Source: Meghimatium bilineatum
Lineage: Eukaryota; Mollusca; Gastropoda; Stylommatophora; Philomycidae
Length of the DNA: 64,000 nt
NCBI GenBank assembly: GCA_034231615.1
Contig: CM067315.1
Location: forward strand, 17,525,513 to 17,589,512
Reading direction: 5' to 3'
The position numbers were made by a program, and so were the translations under genes. Positions 39,110 through 53,940 of this stretch are shown here, piece after piece. The first letter of the stretch is position 1. Each line of letters starts with the position of its first letter. The notes beneath the pieces are model-generated. The model did no database searches, had not been told where the DNA came from, and saw only the letters and a list, made by a program, of their open reading frames with translations.

Positions 39110-41718
39110 TCAAATTAGTGTGTAAATTGCCAGGATATACAGAGTTCTGTTGTAGAAAGCTGCAGTACACTCAATTTGTGAGTAATATGCCAGAATACAA
39201 CGAGTTCTAACGTAGTAAGCTACAATACACCAAATTCGTGTGCAGAATACAATTTCTGGTGTAGTAAGCTGCAATACAACGAAATCACGTGTAATAGACC
39301 GGAATACACTCAATTCTTGTGTAGAAAGCTTCAGTACAATGGGTTTGTGAGTAATATGCTAGAATAACAGAGTTTTGGCGTAGTAAACTGCAATAGACCC
39401 AATTCGTGCGCAATACGACAATTCTGAAGTAGTAAGCTACAATAGACCAAATTCGTGTGTCCAGAATACAATTTCTGTTCTAGTAAGCTGCAGTACACTC
39501 AATTTGTTAGTTATATGCCAGAATACAACGAGATCTGACATACTAAACAGCAAGAGACCTAATTTGTGTGTAGTACGCCAGTTTTCTGACGTCTTAAGCT
39601 GCAATACATCAAATTAGTGTGTAAATTGCCAGGATATACAGAGTTCTGTTGTAGAATGCTGCAGTACACTCAATTTTTGAGTAATATGCCAGAATACAAC
39701 GAGTTCTAACGTAGTAAGCTACAATACACCAAATTCGTGTGCAGAATACAATTTCTGGTGTAGTAAGCTGCAATACAACGAAATCACGTGTAATAGACCA
39801 GAATACACTCAATTCTAGTGTAGAAAGCTTCAGTACAATGGGTTTGTGAGTAATATGCTAGAATCACAGAGTTTTGGCGTAGTAAACTGCAATAGACCCA
39901 ATTCGTGCGTAATACGACAATTCTGAAGTAGTAAGCTACAATAGACCAAATTCGTGTGTCCAGAATACAATTTCTGTTCTAGTAAGCTGCAGTACACTCA
40001 ATTTGTTAGTTATATGCCAGAATACAACGAGATCTAACATACTAAACAGCAAGAGACCTAATTTGTGTGTAGTACGCCAGTTTTCTGACGTTTCTAGCTG
40101 CAATACATCAAATTAGTGTGTAAATTGCCAGGATATACAGAGTTCTGTTGTAGAATGCTGCAGTACACTCAATTTGTGAGTAATATGCCAGAATACAACG
40201 AGTTCTAACGTAGTAAGCTACAATACACCAAATTCGTGTGCAGAATACAATTTCTGGTGTAGTAAGCTGCAATACAACGAAATCACGTGTAATAGACCAG
40301 AATACACTCAATTCTAGTGTAGAAAGCTTCAGTACAATGGGTTTGTGAGTAATATGCTAGAATAACAGAGTTTTGGCGTACTAAACTGCAATAGACCCAA
40401 TTCGTGCGTAATACGACAATTCTGAAGTAGTAAGCTACAATAGACCAAATTCGTGTGTCCAGAATACAATTTCTGGTGTAGTAAGCTGCAGTACACTCAA
40501 TTTGTTAGTTATATGCCAGAATACAACGAGATCTGACATACTAAACAGCAAGAGACCTAATTTGTGTGTAGTACGCCAGTTTTCTGACGTCTCTAGCTGC
40601 AATACATCAAATTAGTGTGTAAATTGCCAGGATATACAGAGTTCTGTTGTAGAATGCTGCAGTACACTCAATTTGTGAGTAATATGCCAGAATACAACGA
40701 GTTCTAACGTAGTAAGCTACAATACACCAAATTCGTGTGCAGAATACAATTTCTGGTGTAGTAAGCTGCAATACAACGAAATCACGTGTAATAGACCAGA
40801 ATACACTCAATTCTAGTGTAGAAAGCTTCAGTACAATGGGTTTGTGAGTAATATGCTAGAATCACAGAGTTTTGGCGTAGTAAACTGCAATAGACCCAAT
40901 TCGTGCGTAATACGACAATTCTGAAGTAGTAAGCTACAATAGACCAAATTCGTGTGTCCAGAATACAATTTCTGTTCTAGTAAGCTGCAGTACACTCAAT
41001 TTGTTAGTTATATGCCAGAATACAACGAGATCTAACATACTAAACAGCAAGAGACCTAATTTGTGTGTAGTACGCCAGTTTTCTGACGTTTCTAGCTGCA
41101 ATACATCAAATTAGTGTGTAAATTGCCAGGATATACAGAGTTCTGTTGTAGAATGCTGCAGTACACTCAATTTGTGAGTAATATGCCAGAATACAACGAG
41201 TTCTAACATAGTAAGCTACTATACACCAAATTCGTGTGCAGAATACAATTTCTGGTGTAGTAAGCTGCAATACAACGAAATCACGTGTAATAGACCAGAA
41301 TACACTCAATTCTAGTGTAGAAAGCTTCAGTACAATGGGTTTGTGAGTAATATGCTAGAATAACAGAGTTTTGGCGTACTAAACTGCAATAGACCCAATT
41401 CGTGCGTAATACGACAATTCTGAAGTAGTAAGCTACAATAGACCAAATTCGTGTGTCCAGAATACAATTTCTGGTGTAGTAAGCTGCAATACAACGAAAT
41501 CACGTGTAATAGACCAGAATACACTCAATTCTAGTGTAGAAAGCTTCAGTACAATGGGTTTGTGGGTAATATGCTAGAATAACAGAGTTTTGGCGTACTA
41601 AACTGCAATAGACCCAATTCGTGCGTTATACGACAATTCTGAAGTAGTAAGCTACAATACACCAAATTCGTGTGTCCAGAATACAATTTCTGTTCTAGTA
41701 AGCTGCAGTACACTCAAT
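37794..41718. repeat. 3,925-bp super-unit, second occurrence
   Basis: Same unit order as 26238-30162, including the 499-bp monomers with GAATCACAG and CGTTTCTAGC (H landmarks 40108 and 41106). Confidence 0.85.
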
Positions 41719-43034
41719 TTGTTAGTTATATGCCAGAATACAACGAGATCTGACATACTACACAACAAGAGACCTAATTTGTGTGTAGTACGCCAGTTTT
41801 CTGACGTCAAGCTGCAATACATCAAATTAGTGTGTAAATTGCCAGGATATACAGAGTTCTGTTTTAGAAAGCTGCAGTACACTAAATTTGTGAGTAATAT
41901 GCCAGATTACAACGAGTTCTAACGGTAAGCTACAATACACCAAATTCGTGTGCAAAATACAATTTCTGGCGCAGTAAGCTGCAATACAACGAAATCACGT
42001 GTAATAGACGAGAATACACTCAATTCTAGTGTAGAAAGCTTCAGTACAATGGGTTTGTGAGTAATATGCTAGAATAACAGAGTTTTGGCGTACTAAACTG
42101 CAATAAACCCAATTCGTGCGTAATACGACAATTCTGAAGTAGTAAGCTACAATAGACCAAATTCGTGTGTCCAGAATACAATTTCTGTTCTAGTAAGCTG
42201 CAGTACACTCAATTTACTAGTTATATGCCAGAATACAACGAGATCTGACATACTAAACAGCAAGAGACCTAATTTGTGTGTAGTACGCCAGTTTTCTGAC
42301 GTCTCTAGCTGCAATACATCAAATTAGTGTGTAAATTGCCAGGATATACAGAGTTCTGTTGTAGAAAGCTGCAGTACACTCAATTTGTGAGTAATATGCA
42401 TGAATACAACGAGTTCTAACGTAGTAAGCTACAATACACCAAATTCGTGTGCAGAATACAATTTCTGGTGTAGTAAGCTGCAATACAACGAAATCACGTG
42501 TAATAGACCAGAATACACTCAATTCTAGTGTAGAAAGCTTCAGTACAATGGGTTTGTGAGTAATATGCTACAATAACAGAGTTTTAGCGTACTAAACTGC
42601 AATAGACCCAATTCGTGCGTAATACGACAATTCTGAAGTAGTAAGCTACAATAGACCAAATTCGTGTGCAGAATACAATTTCTGGTGTAGTAAGCTGCAA
42701 TACAACGAAATCACGTGTAATAGACCAGAATACACTCAATTCTAGTGTAGAAAGCTTCAGTACAATGGGTTTGTGAGTAATATGCTAGAATAACAGAGTT
42801 TTGGCGTACTAAACTGCAATAGACCCAATTCGTGCGTTATACGACAATTCTGAAGTAGTAAGCTACAATAGACCAAATTCGTGTGTCCAGAATACAATTT
42901 CTGTTCTAGTAAGCTGCAGTACACTCAATCTGTTAGTTATATGCCAGAATACAACGAGATCTGACATACTAAACAGCAAGAGACCTAATTTGTGTGTAGT
43001 ACGCCAGTTTTCTGACGTCTTAAGCTGCAATACA
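41106..43034. repeat. 1,929-bp cassette P-497-Q, copy 6
   Basis: P 41106-41821, 497-bp unit 41822-42318, Q 42319-43034. Counterpart of 29550-31478 at an 11,556-bp offset, with the same ACACTAAATTTG and GCATGAATAC markers. Confidence 0.88.
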
Positions 43035-45643
43035 TCAAATTAGTGTGTAAATTGCCAGGATATACAGAGTTCTGTTGTAGAAAGCTGCAGTACACTCAAT
43101 TTTTGAGTAATATGCCAGAATACAACGAGTTCTAACGTAGTAAGCTACAATACACCAAATTCGTGTGCAGAATACAATTTCTGGTGTAGTAAGCTGCAAT
43201 ACAACGAAATCACGTGTAATAGACCGGAATACACTCAATTCTTGTGTAGAAAGCTTCAGTACAATGGGTTTGTGAGTAATATGCTAGAATAACAGAGTTT
43301 TGGCGTAGTAAACTGCAATAGACCCAATTCGTGCGCAATACGACAATTCTGAAGTAGTAAGCTACAATAGACCAAATTCGTGTGTCCAGAATACAATTTC
43401 TGTTCTAGTAAGCTGCAGTACACTCAATTTGTTAGTTATATGCCAGAATACAACGAGATCTGACATACTAAACAGCAAGAGACCTAATTTGTGTGTAGTA
43501 CGCCAGTTTTCTGACGTCTTAAGCTGCAATACATCAAATTAGTGTGTAAATTGCCAGGATATACAGAGTTCTGTTGTAGAATGCTGCAGTACACTCAATT
43601 TTTGAGTAATATGCCAGAATACAACGAGTTCTAACGTAGTAAGCTACAATACACCAAATTCGTGTGCAGAATACAATTTCTGGTGTAGTAAGCTGCAATA
43701 CAACGAAATCACGTGTAATAGACCAGAATACACTCAATTCTAGTGTAGAAAGCTTCAGTACAATGGGTTTGTGAGTAATATGCTAGAATCACAGAGTTTT
43801 GGCGTAGTAAACTGCAATAGACCCAATTCGTGCGTAATACGACAATTCTGAAGTAGTAAGCTACAATAGACCAAATTCGTGTGTCCAGAATACAATTTCT
43901 GTTCTAGTAAGCTGCAGTACACTCAATTTGTTAGTTATATGCCAGAATACAACGAGATCTAACATACTAAACAGCAAGAGACCTAATTTGTGTGTAGTAC
44001 GCCAGTTTTCTGACGTTTCTAGCTGCAATACATCAAATTAGTGTGTAAATTGCCAGGATATACAGAGTTCTGTTGTAGAATGCTGCAGTACACTCAATTT
44101 GTGAGTAATATGCCAGAATACAACGAGTTCTAACGTAGTAAGCTACAATACACCAAATTCGTGTGCAGAATACAATTTCTGGTGTAGTAAGCTGCAATAC
44201 AACGAAATCACGTGTAATAGACCAGAATACACTCAATTCTAGTGTAGAAAGCTTCAGTACAATGGGTTTGTGAGTAATATGCTAGAATAACAGAGTTTTG
44301 GCGTACTAAACTGCAATAGACCCAATTCGTGCGTAATACGACAATTCTGAAGTAGTAAGCTACAATAGACCAAATTCGTGTGTCCAGAATACAATTTCTG
44401 GTGTAGTAAGCTGCAGTACACTCAATTTGTTAGTTATATGCCAGAATACAACGAGATCTGACATACTAAACAGCAAGAGACCTAATTTGTGTGTAGTACG
44501 CCAGTTTTCTGACGTCTCTAGCTGCAATACATCAAATTAGTGTGTAAATTGCCAGTATATACAGAGTTCTGTTGTAGAAAGCTGCAGTACACTCAATTTG
44601 TGAGTAATATGCCAGAATACAACGAGTTCTAACGTAGTAAGCTACAATACACCAAATTCGTGTGCAGAATACAATTTCTGGTGTAGTAAGCTGCAATACA
44701 ACGAAATCACGTGTAATAGACCAGAATACACTCAATTCTTGTGTAGAAAGCTTCAGTACAATGGGTTTGTGAGTAATATGCTAGAATAACAGAGTTTTGG
44801 CGTAGTAAACTGCAATAGACCCAATTCGTGCGCAATACGACAATTCTGAAGTAGTAAGCTACAATAGACCAAATTCGTGTGTCCAGAATACAATTTCTGT
44901 TCTAGTAAGCTGCAGTACACTCAATTTGTTAGTTATATGCCAGAATACAACGAGATCTAACATACTAAACAGCAAGAGACCTAATTTGTGTGTAGTACGC
45001 CAGTTTTCTGACGTTTCTAGCTGCAATACATCAAATTAGTGTGTAAATTGCCAGGATATACAGAGTTCTGTTGTAGAATGCTGCAGTACACTCAATTTGT
45101 GAGTAATATGCCAGAATACAACGAGTTCTAACATAGTAAGCTACTATACACCAAATTCGTGTGCAGAATACAATTTCTGGTGTAGTAAGCTGCAATACAA
45201 CGAAATCACGTGTAATAGACCAGAATACACTCAATTCTAGTGTAGAAAGCTTCAGTACAATGGGTTTGTGAGTAATATGCTAGAATAACAGAGTTTTGGC
45301 GTACTAAACTGCAATAGACCCAATTCGTGCGTAATACGACAATTCTGAAGTAGTAAGCTACAATAGACCAAATTCGTGTGTCCAGAATACAATTTCTGGT
45401 GTAGTAAGCTGCAATACAACGAAATCACGTGTAATAGACCAGAATACACTCAATTCTAGTGTAGAAAGCTTCAGTACAATGGGTTTGTGGGTAATATGCT
45501 AGAATAACAGAGTTTTGGCGTACTAAACTGCAATAGACCCAATTCGTGCGTTATACGACAATTCTGAAGTAGTAAGCTACAATACACCAAATTCGTGTGT
45601 CCAGAATACAATTTCTGTTCTAGTAAGCTGCAGTACACTCAAT
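41719..45643. repeat. 3,925-bp super-unit, third (mosaic) occurrence
   Basis: Tandem with the preceding super-unit and equal in length, but mosaic. The monomer at 43035 has CAATTTTTGAG, and the one at 44532 has GTATATACAG where the equivalent at 40607 has GGATATACAG. The segment was therefore patched by exchange or conversion after, or during, duplication. Confidence 0.8.
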
Positions 45644-46959
45644 TTGTTAGTTATATGCCAGAATACAACGAGATCTGACATACTACACAACAAGAGACCT
45701 AATTTGTGTGTAGTACGCCAGTTTTCTGACGTCAAGCTGCAATACATCAAATTAGTGTGTAAATTGCCAGGATATACAGAGTTCTGTTTTAGAAAGCTGC
45801 AGTACACTAAATTTGTGAGTAATATGCCAGATTACAACGAGTTCTAACGGTAAGCTACAATACACCAAATTCGTGTGCAAAATACAATTTCTGGCGCAGT
45901 AAGCTGCAATACAACGAAATCACGTGTAATAGACGAGAATACACTCAATTCTAGTGTAGAAAGCTTCAGTACAATGGGTTTGTGAGTAATATGCTAGAAT
46001 AACAGAGTTTTGGCGTACTAAACTGCAATAAACCCAATTCGTGCGTAATACGACAATTCTGAAGTAGTAAGCTACAATAGACCAAATTCGTGTGTCCAGA
46101 ATACAATTTCTGTTCTAGTAAGCTGCAGTACACTCAATTTACTAGTTATATGCCAGAATACAACGAGATCTGACATACTAAACAGCAAGAGACCTAATTT
46201 GTGTGTAGTACGCCAGTTTTCTGACGTCTCTAGCTGCAATACATCAAATTAGTGTGTAAATTGCCAGGATATACAGAGTTCTGTTGTAGAAAGCTGCAGT
46301 ACACTCAATTTGTGAGTAATATGCATGAATACAACGAGTTCTAACGTAGTAAGCTACAATACACCAAATTCGTGTGCAGAATACAATTTCTGGTGTAGTA
46401 AGCTGCAATACAACGAAATCACGTGTAATAGACCAGAATACATTCAATTCTAGTGTAGAAAGCTTCAGTACAATGGGTTTGTGAGTAATATGCTACAATA
46501 ACAGAGTTTTGACGTACTAAACTGCAATAGACCCAATTCGTGCGTAATACGACAATTCTGAAGTAGTAAGCTACAATAGACCAAATTCGTGTGCAGAATA
46601 CAATTTCTGGTGTAGTAAGCTGCAATACAACGAAATCACGTGTAATAGACCAGAATACACTCAATTCTAGTGTAGAAAGCTTCAGTACAATGGGTTTGTG
46701 AGTAATATGCTAGAATAACAGAGTTTTGGCGTAGTAAACTGCAATAGACCCAATTCGTGCGCAATGCGACAATTCTGAAGTAGTAAGCTACAATAGACCA
46801 AATTCGTGTGTCCAGAATACAATTTCTGTTCTAGTAAGCTGCAGTACACTCAATTTGTTAGTTATATGCCAGAATACAACGAGATCTGACATACTAAACA
46901 GCAAGAGACCTAATTTGTGTGTAGTACGCCAGTTTTCTGACGTCTTAAGCTGCAATACA
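45031..46959. repeat. 1,929-bp cassette P-497-Q, copy 7
   Basis: P 45031-45746, 497-bp unit 45747-46243, Q 46244-46959. It shares the two markers of the cassette at 41106 but lies outside the 11,556-bp duplication, so it records a separate 3,925-bp duplication. Private changes: GAATACATTCAATTC near 46436 and TTTTGACGTAC near 46507. Confidence 0.88.
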
Positions 46960-49900
46960 TCAAATTAGTGTGTAAATTGCCAGGATATACAGAGTTCTGT
47001 TGTAGAATGCTGCAGTACACTCAATTTTTGAGTAATATGCCAGAATACAACGAGTTCTAACGTAGTAAGCTACAATACACCAAATTCGTGTGCAGAATAC
47101 AATTTCTGGTGTAGTAAGCTGCAATACAACGAAATCACGTGTAATAGACCAGAATACACTCAATTCTAGTGTAGAAAGCTTCAGTACAATGGGTTTGTGA
47201 GTAATATGCTAGAATCACAGAGTTTTGGCGTAGTAAACTGCAATAGACCCAATTCGTGCGTAATACGACAATTCTGAAGTAGTAAGCTACAATAGACCAA
47301 ATTCGTGTGTTCAGAATACAATTTCTGTTCTAGTAAGCTGCAGTACACTCAATTTGTTAGTTATATGCCAGAATACAACGAGATCTAACATACTAAACAG
47401 CAAGAGACCTAATTTGTGTGTAGTACGCCAGTTTTCTGACGTTTCTAGCTGCAATACATCAAATTAGTGTGTAAATTGCCAGGATATACAGAGTTCTGTT
47501 GTAGAATGCTGCAGTACACTCAATTTGTGAGTAATATGCCAGAATACAACGAGTTCTAACGTAGTAAGCTACAATACACCAAATTCGTGTGCAGAATACA
47601 ATTTCTGGTGTAGTAAGCTGCAATACAACGAAATCACGTGTAATAGACCAGAATACACTCAATTCTAGTGTAGAAAGCTTCAGTACAATGGGTTTGTGAG
47701 TAATATGCTAGAATAACAGAGTTTTGGCGTACTAAACTGCAATAGACCCAATTCGTGCGTAATACGACAATTCTGAAGTAGTAAGCTACAATAGACCAAA
47801 TTCGTGTGTCCAGAATACAATTTCTGGTGTAGTAAGCTGCAGTACACTCAATGTGTTAGTTATATGCCAGAATACAACGAGATCTGACATACTAAACAGC
47901 AAGAGACCTAATTTGTGTGTAGTACGCCAGTTTTCTGACGTCTCTAGCTGCAATACATCAAATTAGTGTGTAAATTGCCAGTATATACAGAGTTCTGTTG
48001 TAGAAAGCTGCAGTACACTCAATTTGTGAGTAATATGCCAGAATACAACGAGTTCTAACGTAGTAAGCTACAATACACCAAATTCGTGTGCAGAATACAA
48101 TTTCTGGTGTAGTAAGCTGCAATACAACGAAATCACGTGTAATAGACCAGAATACACTCAATTCTTGTGTAGAAAGCTTCAGTACAATGGGTTTGTGAGT
48201 AATATGCTAGAATAACAGAGTTTTGGCGTAGTAAACTGCAATAGACCCAATTCGTGCGCAATACGACAATTCTGAAGTAGTAAGCTACAATAGACCAAAT
48301 TCGTGTGTCCAGAATACAATTTCTGTTCTAGTATGCTGCAGTACACTCAATTTGTTAGTTATATGCCAGAATACAACGAGATCTGACATACTAAACAGCA
48401 AGAGACCTAATTTGTGTGTAGTACGCCAGTTTTCTGACGTCTTAAGCTGCAATACATCAAATTAGTGTGTAAATTGCCAGGATATACAGAGTTCTGTTGT
48501 AGAATGCTGCAGTACACTCAATTTGTAATATGCCAGAATACAACGAGTTCTAACGTAGTAAGCTACAATACACCAAATTCGTGTGCAGAATACAATTTCT
48601 GGTGTAGTAAGCTGCAATACAACGAAATCACGTGTAATAGACCAGAATACACTCAATTCTAGTGTAGAAAGCTTCAGTACAATGGGTTTGTGAGTAATAT
48701 GCTAGAATCACAGAGTTTTGGCGTAGTAAACTGCAATAGACCCAATTCGTGCGTAATACGACAATTCTGAAGTAGTAAGCTACAATAGACCAAATTCGTG
48801 TGTCCAGAATACAATTTCTGTTCTAGTAAGCTGCAGTACACTCAATTTGTTAGTTATATGCCAGAATACAACGAGATCTAACATACTAAACAGCAAGAGA
48901 CCTAATGTGTGTGTAGTACGCCAGTTTTCTGACGTTTCTAGCTGCAATACATCAAATTAGTGTGTAAATTGCCAGGATATACAGAGTTCTGTTGTAGAAT
49001 GCTGCAGTACACTCAATTTGTGAGTAATATGCCAGAATACAACGAGTTCTAACATAGTAAGCTACTATACACCAAATTCGTGTGCAGAATACAATTTCTG
49101 GTGTAGTAAGCTGCAATACAACGAAATCACGTGTAATAGACCAGAATACACTCAATTCTAGTGTAGAAAGCTTCAGTACAATGGGTTTGTGAGTAATATG
49201 CTAGAATAACAGAGTTTTGGCGTAGTAAACTGCAATAGACCCAATTCGTGCGTAATACGACAATTCTGAAGTAGTAAGCTACAATAGACCAAATTCGTGT
49301 GTCCAGAATAAAATTTCTGTTCTAGTAAGCTGCAGTACACTCAATTTGTTAGTTATATGCCAGAATACAACGAGATCTGACATACTAAACAGCAAGAGAC
49401 CTAATTTGTGTGTAGTACGCCAGTTTTCTGACGTCTTAAGCTGCAATACATCAAATTAGTGTGTAAATTGCCAGGATATACAGAGTTCTGTTGTAGAAAG
49501 CTGCAGTACACTCAATTTGTGAGTAATATGCCAGAATACAACGAGTTCTAACGTAGTAAGCTACAATACACCAAATTCGTGTGCAGAATACAATTTCTGG
49601 TGTAGTAAGCTGCAATACAACGAAATCACGTGTAATAGACCAGAATACACTCAATTCTAGTGTAGAAAGCTTCAGTACAATGGGTTTGTGAGTAATATGC
49701 TAGAATAACAGAGTTTTGGCGTAGTAAACTGCAATAGACCCAATTCGTGCGTAATACGACAATTCTGAAGTAGTAAGCTACAATAGACCAAGTTCGTGTG
49801 TCCAGAATACAATTTCTGTTCTAGTAAGCTGCAGTACACTCAATTTGTTAGTTATATGCCAGAATACAACGAGATCTAACATACTAAACAGCAAGAGACC

Positions 49901-52900
49901 TAATTTGTGTGTAGTACGCCAGTTTTCTGACGTTTCTAGCTGCAATACATCAAATTAGTGTGTAAATTGCCAGGATATACAGAGTTCTGTTGTAGAAAGC
50001 TGCAGTACACTCAATTTGTGAGTAATATGCCAGAATACAACGAGTTCTAACGTAGTAAGCTACAATACACCAAATTCGTGTGCAGAATACAATTTCTGGT
50101 GTAGTAAGCTGCAATACAACGAAATCACGTGTAATAGACCAGAATACACTCAATTCTAGTGTAGAAAGCTTCAGTACAATGGGTTTGTGAGTAATATGCT
50201 AGAATAACAGAGTTTTGGCGTAGTAAACTGCAATAGACCCAATTCGTGCGTAATACGACAATTCTGAAGTAGTAAGCTACAATAGACCAAGTTCGTGTGT
50301 CCAGAATACAATTTCTGTTCTAGTAAGCTGCAGTACACTCAATTTGTTAGTTATATGCCAGAATACAACGAGATCTAACATACTAAACAGCAAGAGACCT
50401 AATTTGTGTGTAGTACGCCAGTTTTCTGACGTTTCTAGCTGCAATACATCAAATTAGTGTGTAAATTGCCAGGATATACAGAGTTCTGTTGTAGAATGCT
50501 GCAGTACACTCAATTTGTGAGTAATATGCCAGAATACAACGAGTTCTAACGTAGTAAGCTACAATACACCAAATTCGTGTGCAGAATACAATTTCTGGTG
50601 TAGTAAGCTGCAATACAACGAAATCACGTGTAATAGACCAGAATACACTGAATTCTAGTGTAGAAAGCTTCAGTACAATGGGTTTGTGAGTAATATGCTA
50701 GAATAACAGAGTTTTGGCGTACTAAACTGCAATAGACCCAATTCGTGCGTAATACGACAATTCTGAAGTAGTAAGCTACAATAGACCAAATTCGTGTGTC
50801 CAGAATACAATTTCTGGTGTAGTAAGCTGCAGTACACTCAATTTGTTAGTTATATGCCAGAATACAACGAGATCTGACATACTAAACAGCAAGAGACCTA
50901 ATTTGTGTGTAGTACGCCAGTTTTCTGACGTCTCTAGCTGCAATACATCAAATTAGTGTGTAAATTGCCAGTATATACAGAGTTCTGTTGTAGAAAGCTG
51001 CAGTACACTCAATTTGTGAGTAATATGCCAGAATACAACGAGTTCTAACGTAGTAAGCTACTATACACCAAATTCGTGTGCAGAATACAATTTCTGGTGT
51101 AGTAAGCTGCAATACAACGAAATCACGTGTAATAGACCAGAATACACTCAATTCTAGTGTAGAAAGCTTCAGTACAATGGGTTATATGAGTAATATGCTA
51201 GAATAACAGAGTTTTGGCGTACTAAACTGCAATAGACCCAATTCGTGCGTTATACGACAATTCTGAAGTAGTAAGCTACAATACACCAAATTCGTGTGTC
51301 CAGAATACAATTTCTGTTCTAGTAAGCTGCAGTACACTCAATTTGTTAGTTATATGCCAGAATACAACGAGATCTGACATACTAAACAGCAAGAGACCTA
51401 ATTTGTGTGTAGTACGCCAGTTTTCTGACGTCTCTAGCTGCAATACATAAATTTGTGTGTAAATTGCCAGGATATACAGAGTTCTGTTGTAGAAAGCTGC
51501 AGTACACTCAATTTGTGAGTAATATGCCAGAATACAACGAGTTCTAACATAGTAAGCTACTATACACCAAATTCGTGTGCAGAATACAATTTCTGGTGTA
51601 GTAAGCTGCAATACAACGAAATCACGTGTAATAGACCAGAATACACTCAATTCTAGTGTAGAAAGCTTCAGTACAATGGGTTTGTGAGTAATATGCTAGA
51701 ATAACAGAGTTTTGGCGTAGTAAACTGCAATAGACCCAATTCGTGCGTAATACGACAATTCTGAAGTAGTAAGCTACAATAGACCAAATTCGTGTGTCCA
51801 GAATACAATTTCTGTTCTAGTAAGCTGCAGTACACTCAATTTGTTAGTTATATGCCAGAATACAACGAGATCTGACATACTAAACAGCAAGAGACCTAAT
51901 TTGTGTGTAGTACGCCAGTTTTCTGACGTCTTAAGCTGCAATACATCAAATTAGTGTGTAAATTGCCAGGATATACAGAGTTCTGTTGTAGAAAGCTGCA
52001 GTACACTCAATTTGTGAGTAATATGCCAGAATACAACGAGTTCTAACGTAGTAAGCTACAATACACCAAATTCGTGTGCAGAATACAATTTCTGGTGTAG
52101 TAAGCTGCAATACAACGAAATCACTTGTAATAGACCAGAATACACTCAATTCTAGTGTAGAAAGCTTCAGTACAATGGGTTTGTGAGTAATATGCTAGAA
52201 TAACAGAGTTTTGGCGTAGTAAACTGCAATAGACCCAATTCGTGCGTAATACGACAATTCTGAAGTAGTAAGCTACAATAGACCAAATTCGTGTGTCCAG
52301 AATACAATTTCTGTTCTAGTAAGCTGCAGTACACTCAATTTGTTAGTTATATGCCAGAATACAACGAGATCTGACATACTAAACAGCAAGAGACCTAATT
52401 TGTGTGTAGTACGCCAGTTTTCTGACGTCTTAAGCTGCAATACATCAAATTCGTGTGTAAATTGCCAGGATATACAGAGTTCTGTTGTAGAAAGCTGCAG
52501 TACACTCAATTTGTGAGTAATATGCCAGAATACAACGAGTTCTAACGTAGTAAGCTACAATACACAAATTCGTGTGCAGAATACAATTTCTGGTGTAGTA
52601 AGCTGCAATACAACGAAATCACGTGTAATAGACCAGAATACACTCAATTCTAGTGTAGAAAGCTTCAGTACAATGGGTTTGTGAGTAATATGCTAGAATA
52701 ACAGAGTTTTGGCGTACTAAACTGCAATAGACCCAATTCGTGCGTAATACGACAATTCTGAAGTAGTAAGCTACAATAGACCAAATTCGTGTGTCCAGAA
52801 TACAATTTCTGGTGTAGTAAGCTGCAGTACACTCAATTTGTTAGTTATATGCCAGAATACAACGAGATCTGACATACTAAACAGCAAGAGACCTAATTTG

Positions 52901-53940
52901 TGTGTAGTACGCCAGTTTTCTGACGTCTCTAGCTGCAATACATCAAATTAGTATGTAAATTGCCAGGATATACAGAGTTCTGTTGTAGAAAGCTGCAGTA
53001 CACTCAATTTGTGAGTAATATGCCAGAATACAACGAGTTCTAACGTAGTAAGCTACTATACACCAAATTCGTGTGCAGAATACAATTTCTGGTGTAGTAA
53101 GCTGCAATACAACGAAATCACGTGTAATAGACCAGAATACACTCAATTCTAGTGTAGAAAGCTTCAGTACAATGGGTTTGTGAGTAATATGCTAGAATAA
53201 CAGAGTTTTGGCGTAGTAAACTGCAATAGACCCAATTCGTGCGTAATACGACAATTCTGAAGTAGTAAGCTACAATAGACCAAATTCGTGTGTCCAGAAT
53301 ACAATTTCTGTTCTAGTAAGCTGCAGTACACTCAATTTGTTAGTTATATGCCAGAATACAACGAGATCTGACATACTAAACAGCAAGAGACCTAATTTGT
53401 GTGTAGTACGCCAGTTTTCTGACGTCTTAAGCTGCAATACATCAAATTAGTGTGTAAAGTGCCAGGATATACAGAGTTCTGTTGTAGAAAGCTGCAGTAC
53501 ACTCAATTTGTGAGTAATATGCCAGAATACAACGAGTTCTAACGTAGTAAGCTACAATACAACAAATTCGTGTGCAGAATACAATTTCTGGTGTAGTAAG
53601 CTGCAATACAACGAAATCACGTGTAATAGACCAGAATACACTCAATTCTAGTGTAGAAAGCTTCAGTACAATGGGTTTGTGAGTAATATGCTAGAATAAC
53701 AGAGTTTTGGCGTACTAAACTGCAATAGACCCAATTCGTGCGTAATACGACAATTCTGAAGTAGTAAGCTACAATAGACCAAATTCGTGTGTCCAGAATA
53801 CAATTTCTGGTGTAGTAAGCTACAGTACACTCAATTTGTTAGTTATATGCCATAATACAACGAGATCTGACATACTAAACAGCAAGAGACCTAATTTGTG
53901 TGTAGTACGCCAGTTTTCTGACGTCTCTAGCTGCAATACA
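46960..53940. repeat. Regular satellite segment without cassettes
   Basis: Fourteen monomers of 499 bp, except one of 495 bp (4-bp loss giving ATTTGTAATATGCC near 48531) and one of 498 bp (CACAAATTCG near 52563). At 51181-51460 a 1-bp gain (GGGTTATATGAG) and a 1-bp loss (ACATAAATTTG) cancel, leaving the spacing unchanged. This segment has more scattered single-base variants than the duplicated core, for example AATGTGTTAG near 47852 and CACTTGTAAT near 52122. Confidence 0.85.

Larger units (their letters stand above)
31856..43411. repeat. Tandem segmental duplication of 11,556 bp, copy 2
   Basis: Second copy, directly abutting the first. The junction lies between about 31849 and 31961, in subrepeats F-G of a single monomer whose left part matches the end of copy 1 (TGTTCTAG) and right part matches its start (CTCTAGC). 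Homology ends between about 43405 and 43517, where copy 2 is followed by CTTAAGC. At least one base differs between copies (GCGTAGTAAAC near 32248 against GCGTACTAAAC near 20692), but they look nearly identical. Confidence 0.92.

Noticed and set aside
20300-43411. Treating the 11,556-bp duplication purely as an assembly error
   Set aside because: At least one base differs between copies and the junction monomer is a clean hybrid, as expected from a real crossover. Still, only spanning reads can settle it.
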